Of a stretch of 48,710 nt of DNA, positions 40,024-48,671 are shown piece after piece. A program made the translations under genes and the position numbers. Where the stretch lies: NCBI RefSeq assembly GCF_012034385.1, contig NZ_JAAVJB010000014.1:1-48710 (forward strand), read 5' to 3'. The stretch is from Streptomyces spiramenti (lineage in GTDB: Bacteria; Actinomycetota; Actinomycetes; Streptomycetales; Streptomycetaceae). Below the pieces are notes generated by a model. It was given only the letters and a program-made list of their open reading frames with translations, made no database searches and was not told where the DNA came from. The number at the start of each line of letters is the position of its first letter. Positions within the stretch are counted from its first letter, which is position 1.

Positions 40024-41628
40024 TCAGTCCTGCTCGTGCGCGGCGATCAGCGGCTCCAGCGGCGAGTCGGGGAACTCCCGCTCGAAGGAGCCGACGTGCC
40101 AGCGGCTGGGGAACAGCGCCAGCGTCACCTTGTCCTTGACGCGCAGCATCGCCTCGCCGTGCACCAACCGGGACCGGTTGAGCGCCTCGCCGCCGGCGGG
40201 GTCGGTGGCGCGGGCGAGGTGGTAGGGCAGCGTCTCCAACCGCACGGGGGAGGAGAACTCGTGCTCCATCCGGTGGCGCACCACGTCGAACTGCATCGGA
40301 CCGACGGCCGCCAGCACCGGCGCCTGCTCGCCCCGGATGTCGGAGACGAGCACCTGCACCACGCCCTCCTCGTCGAGCTGGGCGATGCCGCGGCGGAACT
40401 GCTTGGACTTCGCGATGTCGGTGGGCCGGACGATGGCGAAGTGCTCGGGTGCGAACGTCGGCATCGGCGGGAACTCCACCCGCTTCCCGGTGTGGAGGGT
40501 GTCCCCCACCCGGAGCTGTGCCGCGTTGACCAGCCCCACCACGTCGCCCGGGTACGCCAGCTCCACCGATGTCCGGTCCTGACCGAAGACGCTGTGCGCG
40601 TACTTGGTGGCGAACGGGCGCCCCGAGGCCGCGCGGGTGACCGTCATGCCCCGCTCGAAGACGCCGGAGCAGACCCGCAGGAAGGCGATGCGGTCGCGGT
40701 GGGAGGGGTCCATGTTGGCCTGCATCTTGAAAACCAGCCCGGAGAACTCCGCGTCCACCGGCCGCTCGCCGCCGTCCGCCAGCCGTCGGGAGGCCGGCGG
40801 GGGCGCCAGGTCCACCACGGCGTCCAGCAGCACCCGCACCCCGATGTTGGAGAGCGCCGCGCCGAAGAAGACGGGGGTGGAGCGCCCCGCGAGGAAGTCC
40901 TCGGGGTCGTGGCCGCCGCCGGTCTCGGTCAGCAGTTCCAGCTCTTCCACGGCCCGGTCGTAGTCGTCGCCGAAGACCTCGCGGGCGGCCCCGACGTCCA
41001 ACCGCTCCTCCGCGGCGGCCTTCTCCCCGCCCGGCGCGCGGGTGTAGCGCAACGCGGCGTCCGGCTCCCGGGCGTCCAACGTGCCGCGCATCTCACCGGC
41101 GATGCCGATCGGCCAGGTCACCGGGGTCGGCCGCAACCGGAACTCGCGCTCGATCTCGTCCATCAGCTCCAGCGCCTCGCGCCCGGGCCGGTCCCACTTG
41201 TTGACGAAGGTGATGACCGGGACGCCCCGGTGGCGGCAGACGTCGAACAGCTTGCGGGTCTGCTCCTCCAGGCCCTTCGCCGCGTCGATCAGCATGACCG
41301 CGCAGTCGACCGCCGCCAGCACGCGGTAGGTGTCCTCGGAGAAGTCGGCGTGCCCGGGGGTGTCCAGCAGGTTGAGGACGTTCTCCCGGTAGTCGAACTG
41401 GAGGACCGCGGAGGTCACCGAGATGCCCCGGGCCTGCTCCATCGCCATCCAGTCGGAGGTCACGCCCCGCCGATCGCCCTTGCCGTGGACCGCTCCCGCC
41501 GAGGTGATCGCCCGCGCGTGGAGCGCCAGCGCCTCCGTCAGCGTCGACTTGCCCGCGTCCGGGTGCGAGATCACCGCGAACGTCCGCCGCCTCGCGGCCT
41601 CCTGTGCCGCAGTTGTCCGAGAACTCAC
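40024..41628 (-). CDS. prfC: Peptide chain release factor 3
   Basis: 534 aa from GTG 41628; another GTG one codon earlier is possible, and a GGCGGA stands just upstream. RF3 is the translational GTPase that removes RF1/RF2 from the ribosome after termination. G motifs are SHPDAGKST (G1, 21-29), RGISVTSAVLQFDY (G2), LLDTPGHADFSEDTYR (G3) and FVNKWDR (G4). The RF3-specific C-terminal domains include PTDIAKSKQFRRGIAQLDEE and VGPMQFDVVRHRMEHEF. Length is close to the 529 aa of E. coli RF3. It stands alone between the acetyltransferase (convergent) and a divergent TetR gene. Confidence 0.96.
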   Translation of the reverse strand: MSSRTTAAQEAARRRTFAVISHPDAGKSTLTEALALHARAITSAGAVHGKGDRRGVTSDWMAMEQARGISVTSAVLQFDYRENVLNLLDTPGHADFSEDTYRVLAAVDCAVMLIDAAKGLEEQTRKLFDVCRHRGVPVITFVNKWDRPGREALELMDEIEREFRLRPTPVTWPIGIAGEMRGTLDAREPDAALRYTRAPGGEKAAAEERLDVGAAREVFGDDYDRAVEELELLTETGGGHDPEDFLAGRSTPVFFGAALSNIGVRVLLDAVVDLAPPPASRRLADGGERPVDAEFSGLVFKMQANMDPSHRDRIAFLRVCSGVFERGMTVTRAASGRPFATKYAHSVFGQDRTSVELAYPGDVVGLVNAAQLRVGDTLHTGKRVEFPPMPTFAPEHFAIVRPTDIAKSKQFRRGIAQLDEEGVVQVLVSDIRGEQAPVLAAVGPMQFDVVRHRMEHEFSSPVRLETLPYHLARATDPAGGEALNRSRLVHGEAMLRVKDKVTLALFPSRWHVGSFEREFPDSPLEPLIAAHEQD

Positions 41629-41858
41629 CACTCCGCCGTATCCGCCCCGCGCAGGGCATCGGGCCACGCGACCGGCCCGTCCGGACCGGCGGCAAATCTA
41701 CCGGGCGCCCCGCCCCGGCGGAAAACCGCGGGCGGCTCCCGCGGGCAGGGGAGGACCGGACGGCGCCCCGCACGCCCGACCGGGCGTCCGTCGCCCCGGC
41801 TCGGCGGACCGGACGGACACCACCACGGGCGGCGACGCCGATACAGTACGTTCGCTCC

Positions 41859-42623
41859 ATGGCCCATCCGGTGAAGTCCCCGCGCCCGCAGCCCGCCGCT
41901 CAGCGCCTCAAGGTGCGCCGACAGCTCGCGGCCGCCGCCATGGAGCTGTTCACCACCAGAGGCTACGAGGCCACCACGGTCGACGAGATCGCCGCTGCCG
42001 CCGGCGTCGCCCGGCGGACCTTCTTCCGGCACTTCCGGTCCAAGGAGGAGGCGATCTTCCCGGACCACGACGACACCCTGGAGCGCGCCCGCGCCGTCCT
42101 GGAGGCCGCGACCCCCGGCGAGAACCCGGTGGACACCATCTGCCGCGGCATCAAGGAGGTCATGCGGATGTACACCGCCTCCCCCTCGGTGTCCGTCGAG
42201 CGCTACCGGCTGACCCGCGAGGTGCCGGCACTCCGGGAGCGGGAGATCGCCTCGGTCGCCCGCTACGAGCGGCTGTTCACCCGCTACCTCCTCAGCCGGT
42301 TCGACGAGGACTCCCCCAACGGCGACGAGCCGCTGCTCGCCGAGGTCGCGGCCTCCTCCGTGGTGACCGCGCACAACCACGTACTGCGGCGGTGGCTCCG
42401 CGGCGGCGGCGAGGGGGACGTCGCCGCCGAACTCGACCACGCCTTCGCGATCGTGCGGCGCACCTTCGGCACACTGCCCGCCTTCACCGGACGCGCCCCC
42501 GGCGCGGCGCCGGAACGGGCCCCGGCGGGCGCCGGCCAGGTCCTCGTCACGGTCGCCACCACCGACGCGCCACTCCCGGAGCTGATGCGGACCATCGAAC
42601 GCGCGCTCCAGCAGCACGGCTGA
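41859..42623 (+). CDS. TetR-family transcriptional regulator
   Basis: 254 aa. ATG 41859 has no Shine-Dalgarno sequence; a TACAGT at 41842-41847 suggests a very short leader. The helix-turn-helix is at about residues 20-68 (RRQLAAAAMELFTTRGYEAT, then TVDEIAAAAGVARRTFFRHF). The C-terminal ligand domain (ERYRLTREVPALREREIASV) and the tail are as in the regulator that I recall next to crotonyl-CoA reductase (ccr) genes in streptomycetes. Here a CoA-ester lyase follows after 107 bases instead, so it probably controls that gene. Ligand unknown. Confidence 0.88.
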   Translation: MAHPVKSPRPQPAAQRLKVRRQLAAAAMELFTTRGYEATTVDEIAAAAGVARRTFFRHFRSKEEAIFPDHDDTLERARAVLEAATPGENPVDTICRGIKEVMRMYTASPSVSVERYRLTREVPALREREIASVARYERLFTRYLLSRFDEDSPNGDEPLLAEVAASSVVTAHNHVLRRWLRGGGEGDVAAELDHAFAIVRRTFGTLPAFTGRAPGAAPERAPAGAGQVLVTVATTDAPLPELMRTIERALQQHG

Positions 42624-42730
42624 CCACGCCCCGCTCCCGCGGCGTCCCGCCCGCCCTGCGACCCTGTGACCCACCCGCCGTCCACCGACCGTGACGGCGG
42701 GGCACCGCACCACCACGACGGAGGAACCCC

Positions 42731-43723
42731 GTGCCAGTCGTCCCCGAGGAAACCCCGCCCGCCGCGGCCTCGCCCCGCCGCGCGCGCCGTTCCTGTCTGG
42801 CCGTCCCGGCGTCCAACCCGCGGTTCGTGGAGAAGGCGCAGACACTCCCCTCCGACCACTTCTTCCTCGACCTGGAGGACGCCTGCGCCCCCCCGGTCAA
42901 GGAGGACGCCCGCCTCGCGGCGGTGACCGCCCTCAACGAGGGAGACTGGGCGGACCGTACCCGCACCGTGCGGATCAACGACTGGACCACCCACTGGGCG
43001 TACCGCGACGTCATCACCGTGGTGGAGGGCGCGGGTGAGCACCTGGACTGCCTGATCCTGCCGAAAGTGAGCGACCCCCGGCAGGTCTCAGCCCTGGACA
43101 TGCTGCTGACGCAGATCGAGAAGGGACTCGGTCTGCGGGTCGGCGGCATCGGGATCGAGGCGCAGATCGAGGACGCCCGGGGCCTGGTGGCGGTGGACGC
43201 GATCGCGGCGTCCTCCCCTCGGCTGGAGACGCTGGTCTACGGGCCGGCGGACCTGATGGCCTCGGTGAACATGAAGTCGCTGGTGGTGGGCGAGCAGCCC
43301 CCCGGCTACCCGGCCGACGCCTACCACTACATCCTGATGCGCATCCTGATGGCCGCGCGGGCCAACGACCTCCAGCCGATCGACGGCCCCTACCTCGCGG
43401 TGCGCGACACCGAACGGTTCCGCCTGGCGGCCGGCCGCACCGCGGCGCTCGGCTTCGACGGCAAGTGGGTGCTGCACCCCGCGCAGATCGACGCGGCCAA
43501 CGAGATCTACTCCCCGACGCAGGAGGACTTCGACCACGCGGAGCTGATCCTGGACGCCTACGCGCACCACACCTCGGTCGCGGGCGGCGCCAAGGGCTCG
43601 GTGATGCTGGGTGACGAGATGATCGACGAGGCGAGCCGCAAGATGGCGCTGGTGGTCTCCGGCAAGGGGCGCGCCGCCGGGCTGCGCCGCACGTCCCGGT
43701 TCGAGCCGCCCGCGTCGCGCTGA
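42731..43723 (+). CDS. HpcH/HpaI-family CoA-ester lyase (malyl-/methylmalyl-CoA lyase-like)
   Basis: 330 aa, GTG with GGAGGAA about 6 bases upstream. The CitE/malyl-CoA lyase barrel is recognised from RRSCLAVPASNPRFVEKA, FFLDLEDAC (Asp47, Glu49, Asp50), the Arg in RTVRINDW, LDCLILPKVSDP, GIGIEAQIEDARG (metal-site Glu) and LVYGPADLMASVNM. The enzyme should cleave or condense a malyl-type CoA thioester with magnesium. In Streptomyces coelicolor the related gene (SCO6471 from memory) is part of the ethylmalonyl-CoA locus with ccr and meaA, which are absent here. A hairpin at 43770 follows. Confidence 0.92.
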   Translation: MPVVPEETPPAAASPRRARRSCLAVPASNPRFVEKAQTLPSDHFFLDLEDACAPPVKEDARLAAVTALNEGDWADRTRTVRINDWTTHWAYRDVITVVEGAGEHLDCLILPKVSDPRQVSALDMLLTQIEKGLGLRVGGIGIEAQIEDARGLVAVDAIAASSPRLETLVYGPADLMASVNMKSLVVGEQPPGYPADAYHYILMRILMAARANDLQPIDGPYLAVRDTERFRLAAGRTAALGFDGKWVLHPAQIDAANEIYSPTQEDFDHAELILDAYAHHTSVAGGAKGSVMLGDEMIDEASRKMALVVSGKGRAAGLRRTSRFEPPASR

Positions 43724-44060
43724 GGACGGCTGGGCGAAGGCCGAGGACGGCGGGTGACACGGCCCGGGTACGGGGCCGACTGGCCGGCACCCGGCCCCGT
43801 CACCGGGCGGTAACCACCCGCGACTGTCCGAGAGTCGACGATTGGATGTGATCATGGCCGGGTACGGAGCACAGGAGAGCCGCGAACCGGGCCGAAGGGC
43901 CCCATCCGAACGTCCCGAGTGGCGAAAAGTGCACAGCCAGGCCTGCGATGACGGCGCCATGCCCCGCGGCGGCTTGCTCCGTTACCCCTGACAGCCGATA
44001 GCATTCCTGGTAATCGCCCGTTCTCTCGGCGCGATCTCCTCCCGCTACGAATGGTCTCCC
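43724..44060. other. Intergenic region between CoA lyase and psd
   Basis: 337 bases with the hairpin at 43770-43800. A 45-codon frame from ATG 43854 lacks a ribosome binding site and is not called. TACGAA at 44046-44051, nine bases before the psd ATG, could be a -10 box for a leaderless psd transcript; no matching -35 was found. Confidence 0.4.
43770..43800 (+). terminator. Hairpin after the CoA lyase gene
   Basis: Perfect 9-bp arms ACGGGGCCG/CGGCCCCGT with a 13-base loop, flanked by a GGTGAC/GTCACC pair. It starts 46 bases after the stop. Confidence 0.5.
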
Positions 44061-44708
44061 ATGCCCCACCGCTCTCTCTCCGAAGAACCCGGCCGAGTGC
44101 GTTTCGCGCGCGGTGCCTCCCCGTGGGTGGTGCCGACCGTCGCCACCGCCGCGCTGAGCCTCGCGAAGGCCCGTCACTCCGGCCGCTGGGCCGCCGTGGC
44201 CGTGCCGACGACGGTGCTCGCGGCCGGCATGCTGTGGTTCTTCCGCGACCCCGACCGGGAGATCGCGACCGGCCGGGTGATCTCCCCGGCCGACGGAGTG
44301 GTGCAGTCGATCATGCCGTGGGCGGACGGGCGGACCCGGGTCGCGATCTTCATGAGCCCGCTGAACGTGCACGTCAACCGTGCCCCGGTGGCGGGCACCG
44401 TCCGTTCGCTGGAGCACGTTCCGGGCGGTTACGTTCCCGCGTTCAACAAGGAGAGCGAGAACAACGAGCGGGTGGTCTGGCACTTCGACAGTGAGCTGGG
44501 CGACATCGAGATGGTGCAGATCGCGGGTACGGTGGCACGCCGGATCGTTCCGTACGTGCCGCAGGGGTGCAAGGTCGAGCAGGGTGAGCGCATCGGCCTG
44601 ATCCGCTTCGGTTCACGTGTGGACGTCTACCTGCCCGAGGGCATCGACCCGGCCGTCGAGGTCGGTCAGCCCACCACCGCGGGGGTGACTCGCCTTGACC
44701 GTGATTGA
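44061..44708 (+). CDS. psd: Phosphatidylserine decarboxylase proenzyme
   Basis: 215 aa, a short PSD-A type. The enzyme converts phosphatidylserine to phosphatidylethanolamine at the membrane and matures by self-cleavage. The cleavage pair is G184-S185 in RFGSRVDVYLP, which leaves a pyruvoyl group on the new small subunit. Other landmarks are VLAAGMLWFFRDPDRE, VISPADGVVQSI, IFMSPLNVHVNRAPVAG and FNKESENNERVVWH. The ATG has no Shine-Dalgarno sequence. The 3' end overlaps the TTG start of the phosphatidylserine synthase gene by 14 bases. Together the two genes give the full route from CDP-diacylglycerol and serine to phosphatidylethanolamine. Confidence 0.95.
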   Translation: MPHRSLSEEPGRVRFARGASPWVVPTVATAALSLAKARHSGRWAAVAVPTTVLAAGMLWFFRDPDREIATGRVISPADGVVQSIMPWADGRTRVAIFMSPLNVHVNRAPVAGTVRSLEHVPGGYVPAFNKESENNERVVWHFDSELGDIEMVQIAGTVARRIVPYVPQGCKVEQGERIGLIRFGSRVDVYLPEGIDPAVEVGQPTTAGVTRLDRD

Positions 44709-45543
44709 CCGCAAGTCCCAGGGCACCTGGGTTCCCGAGGACGACACGGACGATGACGACGACATGCCGCTGTCGCTGCGGCTGTCGATCGCCGACGCAC
44801 TGACGCTGGCCAACGCGACCTGTGGCTTCCTGGCCGTCTACTTCACCACCTCCGGGGTGCTGATCCCGCACCTGACGGGCACCGGTGACGTGGGCGTCGT
44901 GCGCAACAACGCCGCGACCGCCGTACTGCTGATGCTGCTCGCGTCGATCTTCGACCTCTTCGACGGCCTGGTGGCGCGCAAGCTGCGCAGCTCCCCCATG
45001 GGCGCGGAGCTCGACAACCTCTCGGACCTGATCAGCTTCGGCCTGGCGCCCGCCTACTTCGTGCTGGTGTGGGGCATGGTCGTCGGTGACATCCACGAGC
45101 CGCTGTCGGCGCTGGCCGCGATCGTGGTGCTGCTGGCGGTGATCCTGCGGCTCGCCCGCTTCTCGTGCGTGTCGATGCCCGACGGCGTCTTCCAGGGCAT
45201 GCCGTGCCCGTTCGGCGCGCTGACCGTGGTCTCGATCGTCCTGCTGGAGCTGCCGTTCGTGCCGACGCTGCTGGCGATCGTCGGCGTGGCGTGGCTGATG
45301 GTGAGCCGTGTCGAGTACCCCAAGCCGCGCGGCCCGCTGGCCGGCGCGATGCTCGCGTGGATCACCCTGTGCATGGGCATGCTGACCGCCTGGGCCTTCG
45401 ACGCCCCCGGCGGCGAGCTGATGCTCCAGACCGCCTGCTCGATGCAGGTGGTGCTCGCGGCGGTCATCCCGCTGTTCGCGACCGCGCGCCGCGTGTACGC
45501 CTTCCGTGAGGACCGCCGGGAGGCGCGCGCCGCAGCCCAGTGA
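44695..45543 (+). CDS. pssA: CDP-diacylglycerol-serine O-phosphatidyltransferase
   Basis: 282 aa. TTG 44695 is preferred because GGGGGTGA lies about 7 bases upstream and the encoded opening TVIDRK matches the family; GTG 44701 is the alternative. The CDP-alcohol phosphotransferase motif is complete: D-x2-DG-x2-AR-x8-G-x3-D-x3-D, read as DLFDGLVARK, then LRSSPMGAELDNLSDL. Six to eight membrane spans follow. An acidic stretch DDTDDDDD precedes the first span. It makes phosphatidylserine for the Psd enzyme encoded just upstream. A strong hairpin ends the operon. Confidence 0.95.
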   Translation: MTVIDRKSQGTWVPEDDTDDDDDMPLSLRLSIADALTLANATCGFLAVYFTTSGVLIPHLTGTGDVGVVRNNAATAVLLMLLASIFDLFDGLVARKLRSSPMGAELDNLSDLISFGLAPAYFVLVWGMVVGDIHEPLSALAAIVVLLAVILRLARFSCVSMPDGVFQGMPCPFGALTVVSIVLLELPFVPTLLAIVGVAWLMVSRVEYPKPRGPLAGAMLAWITLCMGMLTAWAFDAPGGELMLQTACSMQVVLAAVIPLFATARRVYAFREDRREARAAAQ

Positions 45544-45577
45544 CACCGCAGCCCGGTGACACCGCGGGCCGCGCCGA

Positions 45578-45613
45578 CGAGGGGCGGTGGGAGGAGACTC
45601 CCACCGCCCCTCG
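45578..45613 (+). terminator. Terminator hairpin after psd-pssA
   Basis: A perfect 16-bp stem with the four-base loop GAGA lies 34 bases after the pssA stop. Confidence 0.7.
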
Positions 45614-45712
45614 CGCGTGCGGCGACCGTCCCGGGGCGACGGGCCCGGGACGCGCGGCCCGAGCTGCTCCGGCGTCCCCCGGCCGGGGGCGGCGCGGGGC
45701 ACAATGGCCCGC

Positions 45713-46357
45713 ATGGAGTTCACCAAGCAGGGGCACTCGTCCGTACGGCTGAGCCGGGCCGGTCGCAGCCTGGTCGTCGATCCGGGGGCCTTCAGCGAGC
45801 CCGACGCGGCGCTGGGGGCGGAGGCGGTGCTCGTCACGCACGAGCACCCGGACCACTTCGACGAGGGCAGGCTGCGCGCGGCGCTGGACGCCGATCCGGC
45901 GGTCACCGTCTGGACGCTGCGCAGCGTCGCCGAGCAGCTCGCCGCCGCGTACCCGGGGCGGATCCGTACCGTGGGCAACGGCGACACCTTCGAGGCCGCC
46001 GGCTTCTCGGTCGAGGTGCACGGCGAGCTGCACGCGGTGATCCACCCCGACATCCCCCGCGTCACCAACATCGGGTTCCTGGTGGACGGTTCGCTCTTCC
46101 ACCCGGGTGACGCCCTCACCGTCCCGGGCCGCCCCGTCGAGAACCTGCTGCTTCCCGTCCACGCGCCGTGGAACAAGTTCTCCGAGGTCGTCGACTACGT
46201 TCGGGAGGTCTCCCCCACCCGGGCCCTCGCGGTACACGACGGGCTGCTGGCGGAACCGGGGCACGCGGTCTACGGCCGCCAGCTCGGTCCTGCGGGGCCG
46301 GGGCTGGGCGGCGCGGAGTACACGCGCCTCATCCCGGGCGGCACGCTCACTCTCTGA
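45713..46357 (+). CDS. Metallo-beta-lactamase-fold metal-dependent hydrolase (UPF0173-like)
   Basis: 214 aa from ATG 45713. CACAAT at 45700-45705 would act as a -10 box for a leaderless start there, while ATG 45704 (GGGG 4 bases upstream) is the alternative. The zinc motif is H43-x-H45-x-D47-H48 (THEHPDHFDEG), with a further His in HGELHAVIHPD and the Asp in LFHPGDALTV. The late His is in LAVHDGLL. The family hydrolyses varied esters and phosphodiesters; UPF0173-type members are cytoplasmic and of unassigned substrate. It precedes exonuclease III by 73 bases and may be read with it. Confidence 0.9.
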   Translation: MEFTKQGHSSVRLSRAGRSLVVDPGAFSEPDAALGAEAVLVTHEHPDHFDEGRLRAALDADPAVTVWTLRSVAEQLAAAYPGRIRTVGNGDTFEAAGFSVEVHGELHAVIHPDIPRVTNIGFLVDGSLFHPGDALTVPGRPVENLLLPVHAPWNKFSEVVDYVREVSPTRALAVHDGLLAEPGHAVYGRQLGPAGPGLGGAEYTRLIPGGTLTL

Positions 46358-46430
46358 CCCCGGCCCCGGCCCCGGCCCCGCCGCCCGCACACCGCACGTC
46401 CGCTCCCCGCACGTCCGAGGAAGAGAAGCC

Positions 46431-47222
46431 ATGCGTATCGCCACCTGGAACGTCAACTCCATCACCTCCCGTCTGCCGCGGCTGTTGGCCTGGTTGGAGT
46501 CCTCGGGTACCGACGTGCTGTGCGTCCAGGAGCTGAAGTGCGGGGACGAGGCGTTCCCGAGCGGCCCGCTGCGCGACCTCGGCTACGAGGCGGCGTCCCA
46601 CGGCACGGGCCGCTGGAACGGGGTGGCGGTCATCTCCCGCGTCGGGCTGAGCGAGGTCCGCACGGGGCTCCCCGGCGGGCCCGAGTACGACGGCGCGGTC
46701 GAGCCGCGTGCCGTCAGCGCGGTCTGCGGGGGCGTGCGGGTCTGGTCGGTGTACGTCCCCAACGGCCGCGAGGTCGACCACCCCCACTACACCTACAAGC
46801 TGGAGTGGCTGGCCGCACTGCGCACGGCGGTCGCCGCCGACGCGGCAGGCGGGCGGCCGTTCGCCGTGCTCGGGGACTTCAACATCGCCCCCGCCGACGA
46901 GGACGTGTGGGACATCGCGCAGTTCACGGACGCCACGCATGTCACGGAGGCCGAGCGCGCCGCGTTGGCGGCGCTGCGGGAGACCGGACTGCGGGACGTC
47001 GTGCCCCGGCCGCTCAAGTACGACCACCCCTTCACCTACTGGGACTACCGCATGCTGGGCTTCCCGAAGAACAAGGGCATGCGGATCGACCTCGTGTACG
47101 GCAACGCGCCCTTCGCGGGGGCCGTGTCGGACGCCTACGTGGACCGCGAGGAGCGGAAGGGCAAGGGCGCCTCGGACCACGCCCCCGTCGTGGTGGATCT
47201 CGACGTCGAGACCGCCGGCTGA
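46431..47222 (+). CDS. xthA: Exodeoxyribonuclease III
   Basis: 263 aa, ATG with GAGGAAG about 10 bases upstream. It is the AP endonuclease/3'-5' exonuclease of base-excision repair. Motifs are MRIATWNVNSI (Asn7), LCVQELKC (Glu34), VYVPNGREV (Tyr), LGDFNIAPADEDVWD (Asp/Asn), the WDYRMLGFPKNKGMRIDLVY segment and SDHAPVVVDL (terminal Asp-His). Length is that of the ExoIII family (about 268 aa in E. coli). The 73-base gap upstream is GC-rich and repeats CCCCGG and GCACGTCCG units. Confidence 0.94.
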   Translation: MRIATWNVNSITSRLPRLLAWLESSGTDVLCVQELKCGDEAFPSGPLRDLGYEAASHGTGRWNGVAVISRVGLSEVRTGLPGGPEYDGAVEPRAVSAVCGGVRVWSVYVPNGREVDHPHYTYKLEWLAALRTAVAADAAGGRPFAVLGDFNIAPADEDVWDIAQFTDATHVTEAERAALAALRETGLRDVVPRPLKYDHPFTYWDYRMLGFPKNKGMRIDLVYGNAPFAGAVSDAYVDREERKGKGASDHAPVVVDLDVETAG

Positions 47223-47285
47223 TCGACGGAGCCGCGCGCGGCCTCCCGGTGAGCGCCGGGGGGCGGCCGGTGCCACGCTGGGCCG

Positions 47286-47720
47286 ATGAGGTTGTCACGA
47301 CACCGCCGGCCGGGCCCCGACCGGGCGCACGGTCGCCGGTGGCCGGACGAGAGCGGCGTCACGGAGCTGCTCGCCGAGTGCGAGCTGCTGCGCGAGTACG
47401 CGGCTGCGGCCGGGGTCGTCATGGACGACGGCCCCGGGTCCCTGGGCGCGCTCGACCAGCTGCCGCCGCGCTGGCGCGAGGATCCCGCGGAGCGCGAGGA
47501 GCTCGGCACGGACGCCGGGCTCTGCCTGGGCACGGTGGTGGTGCGCAGCGTCGCGGGCGCCCGCTGGGGGCGCGACGACGCCGGGCTGCCGGTGGTGGTC
47601 CTCGCCACCGGCCGGGAGGTGGACGTGGTCGGCTGCGGGCGGCTCTGGGCGGAGCACGGCAGCCCGGGGCTGGCGCAGGTCCACGCGGAGGCCGCGGAAC
47701 ACCGTGGCAGGGACGGCTGA
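47286..47720 (+). CDS. DUF6278-like protein of unknown function
   Basis: 144 aa, ATG 47286 without an evident ribosome binding site. The first 22 residues are basic and disordered-looking. The folded part runs from VTELLAECELLREYAAAAGV through GALDQLPPRWREDP and LGTDAGLCLGTVVVRSVAGA to VVVLATGREVDVVGCGRLW. This pattern matches a streptomycete family I know as DUF6278, related in outline to immunity-like small proteins. No catalytic motif, signal or membrane span is seen. It lies between xthA (same strand) and a convergent GntR gene. Confidence 0.8.
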   Translation: MRLSRHRRPGPDRAHGRRWPDESGVTELLAECELLREYAAAAGVVMDDGPGSLGALDQLPPRWREDPAEREELGTDAGLCLGTVVVRSVAGARWGRDDAGLPVVVLATGREVDVVGCGRLWAEHGSPGLAQVHAEAAEHRGRDG

Positions 47721-47764
47721 CGCAGCCGGCATCGGACCGGGCGGGCGGGGGCAGCAAGCGGGGG

Positions 47765-48604
47765 TCAGCGGGCGACGGCGGGGTGGGGCGCCGCGAGGTC
47801 GATCGGGTACTCCAGCCGCCAGCGGTCGCCCCGGACCACGGTGTCAGAGGTCTCCACGGGGCGCCGGTGGTCGTCGTAGTGGGTTCGTTCCACGACGGTC
47901 AGGGACTGGCCGGGGGAGCAGCCGAGCGCCTCCGCCTCGGTGGGCGACGCGGGGCGGGAGCCCACCGCCTCCCTGGCCCGCACCACCCGGATCCCGATGG
48001 CGGCGAAGCGCCCCGGGACCCCGCAGCGGGCATAGGGGCCACGATCGGGCAGTTCCACCTCGGTGCCGCCGGTCAGGGCGAGGGGCTCCCAGCTGACGGA
48101 GAGCTGGAGCGGGCGCCGGTCGGCGAGGAACTCGTACGCGGTGCGGACGACGGGCGCCCCGGCCCCGAGTGCGAGGCGCTCGGCGACGAGCGGTGGGGCG
48201 TTACCGGTGGTCGAGGTGGCCTCCCACGCCAGATGCGGGGTGGCCTCCGGCGGCCCGGACGGGCCGCCGGTCGGCGGCTGCAGGGCGTCGTCCCCGGTGT
48301 CGCTCACCCCGCAGGCCAGCACCAGGCGGGCGGCGAGCGGGGTGTCCACGGAGTGCGGCGCCCTCACCAGCGCGCCGATGGGCACGCGGTCGCTGACGAA
48401 GACGCCCCGACCGAACTGGCCGTGGGCGTAGCCGGCCGCCTTCAGGACGCGGACCGCGCGGTCGACCGTCTGGTCACTGGCGTCGTAGGCGCGCCGGAGC
48501 TCGGAGCGCGAGGGGATGCGCGACCCGACGGGGAGAGTGCCGTCGTCGATCCTGCGGCGCAGGTCGTCTGCGATCCGTTGGTAGACGGGGCGGGCGTCCG
48601 TCAT
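47765..48604 (-). CDS. GntR-family regulator with UTRA effector domain
   Basis: 279 aa, ATG 48604 with GAGGAG upstream. The winged helix-turn-helix is at residues 7-70 (PVYQRIADDLRRRIDDGTLP and SELRRAYDASDQTVDRAVRV). The effector domain in the C-terminal half has the HutC-type UTRA pattern: VRTAYEFLADRRPLQLSVSW, LGCSPGQSLTVVERTHYDD and ETSDTVVRGDRWRLEYPI. UTRA domains bind sugars, amino acids or related acids. The gene is convergent with the DUF6278 gene. Its own upstream region (48605-48710) contains CGTA-N3-TACG at 48661-48671, a possible self-operator. Target genes are not in the window. Confidence 0.93.
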   Translation of the reverse strand: MTDARPVYQRIADDLRRRIDDGTLPVGSRIPSRSELRRAYDASDQTVDRAVRVLKAAGYAHGQFGRGVFVSDRVPIGALVRAPHSVDTPLAARLVLACGVSDTGDDALQPPTGGPSGPPEATPHLAWEATSTTGNAPPLVAERLALGAGAPVVRTAYEFLADRRPLQLSVSWEPLALTGGTEVELPDRGPYARCGVPGRFAAIGIRVVRAREAVGSRPASPTEAEALGCSPGQSLTVVERTHYDDHRRPVETSDTVVRGDRWRLEYPIDLAAPHPAVAR

Positions 48605-48660
48605 GCTGCTCCTCGCACACTCTCGGCGACGCGCCGGCCGCGGGCCGACCGAGGAGTCAG

Positions 48661-48671
48661 CGTACGTTACG
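48661..48671. promoter_or_regulatory. Short inverted repeat upstream of the GntR gene
   Basis: CGTA, three bases, TACG, 57 bases before the GntR start. GntR-family operators often have GT-N-AC-rich half-sites, but this is a short match. Confidence 0.2.

Noticed and set aside
43854-43991. Possible 45-residue ORF between the CoA lyase and psd
   Set aside because: No ribosome binding site, no recognisable sequence and mixed third-position bias; chance ORFs of this length are common at this GC content.
44046-44052. TACGAAT before psd as another SigK -10 element
   Set aside because: It resembles the sigK -10, but there is no ACCCATCC at the required 15-base spacing, so it does not fit the regulon motif.
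46359-46384. CCCCGG-type tandem repeat before xthA
   Set aside because: Short, imperfect and within expected noise for very GC-rich intergenic DNA.
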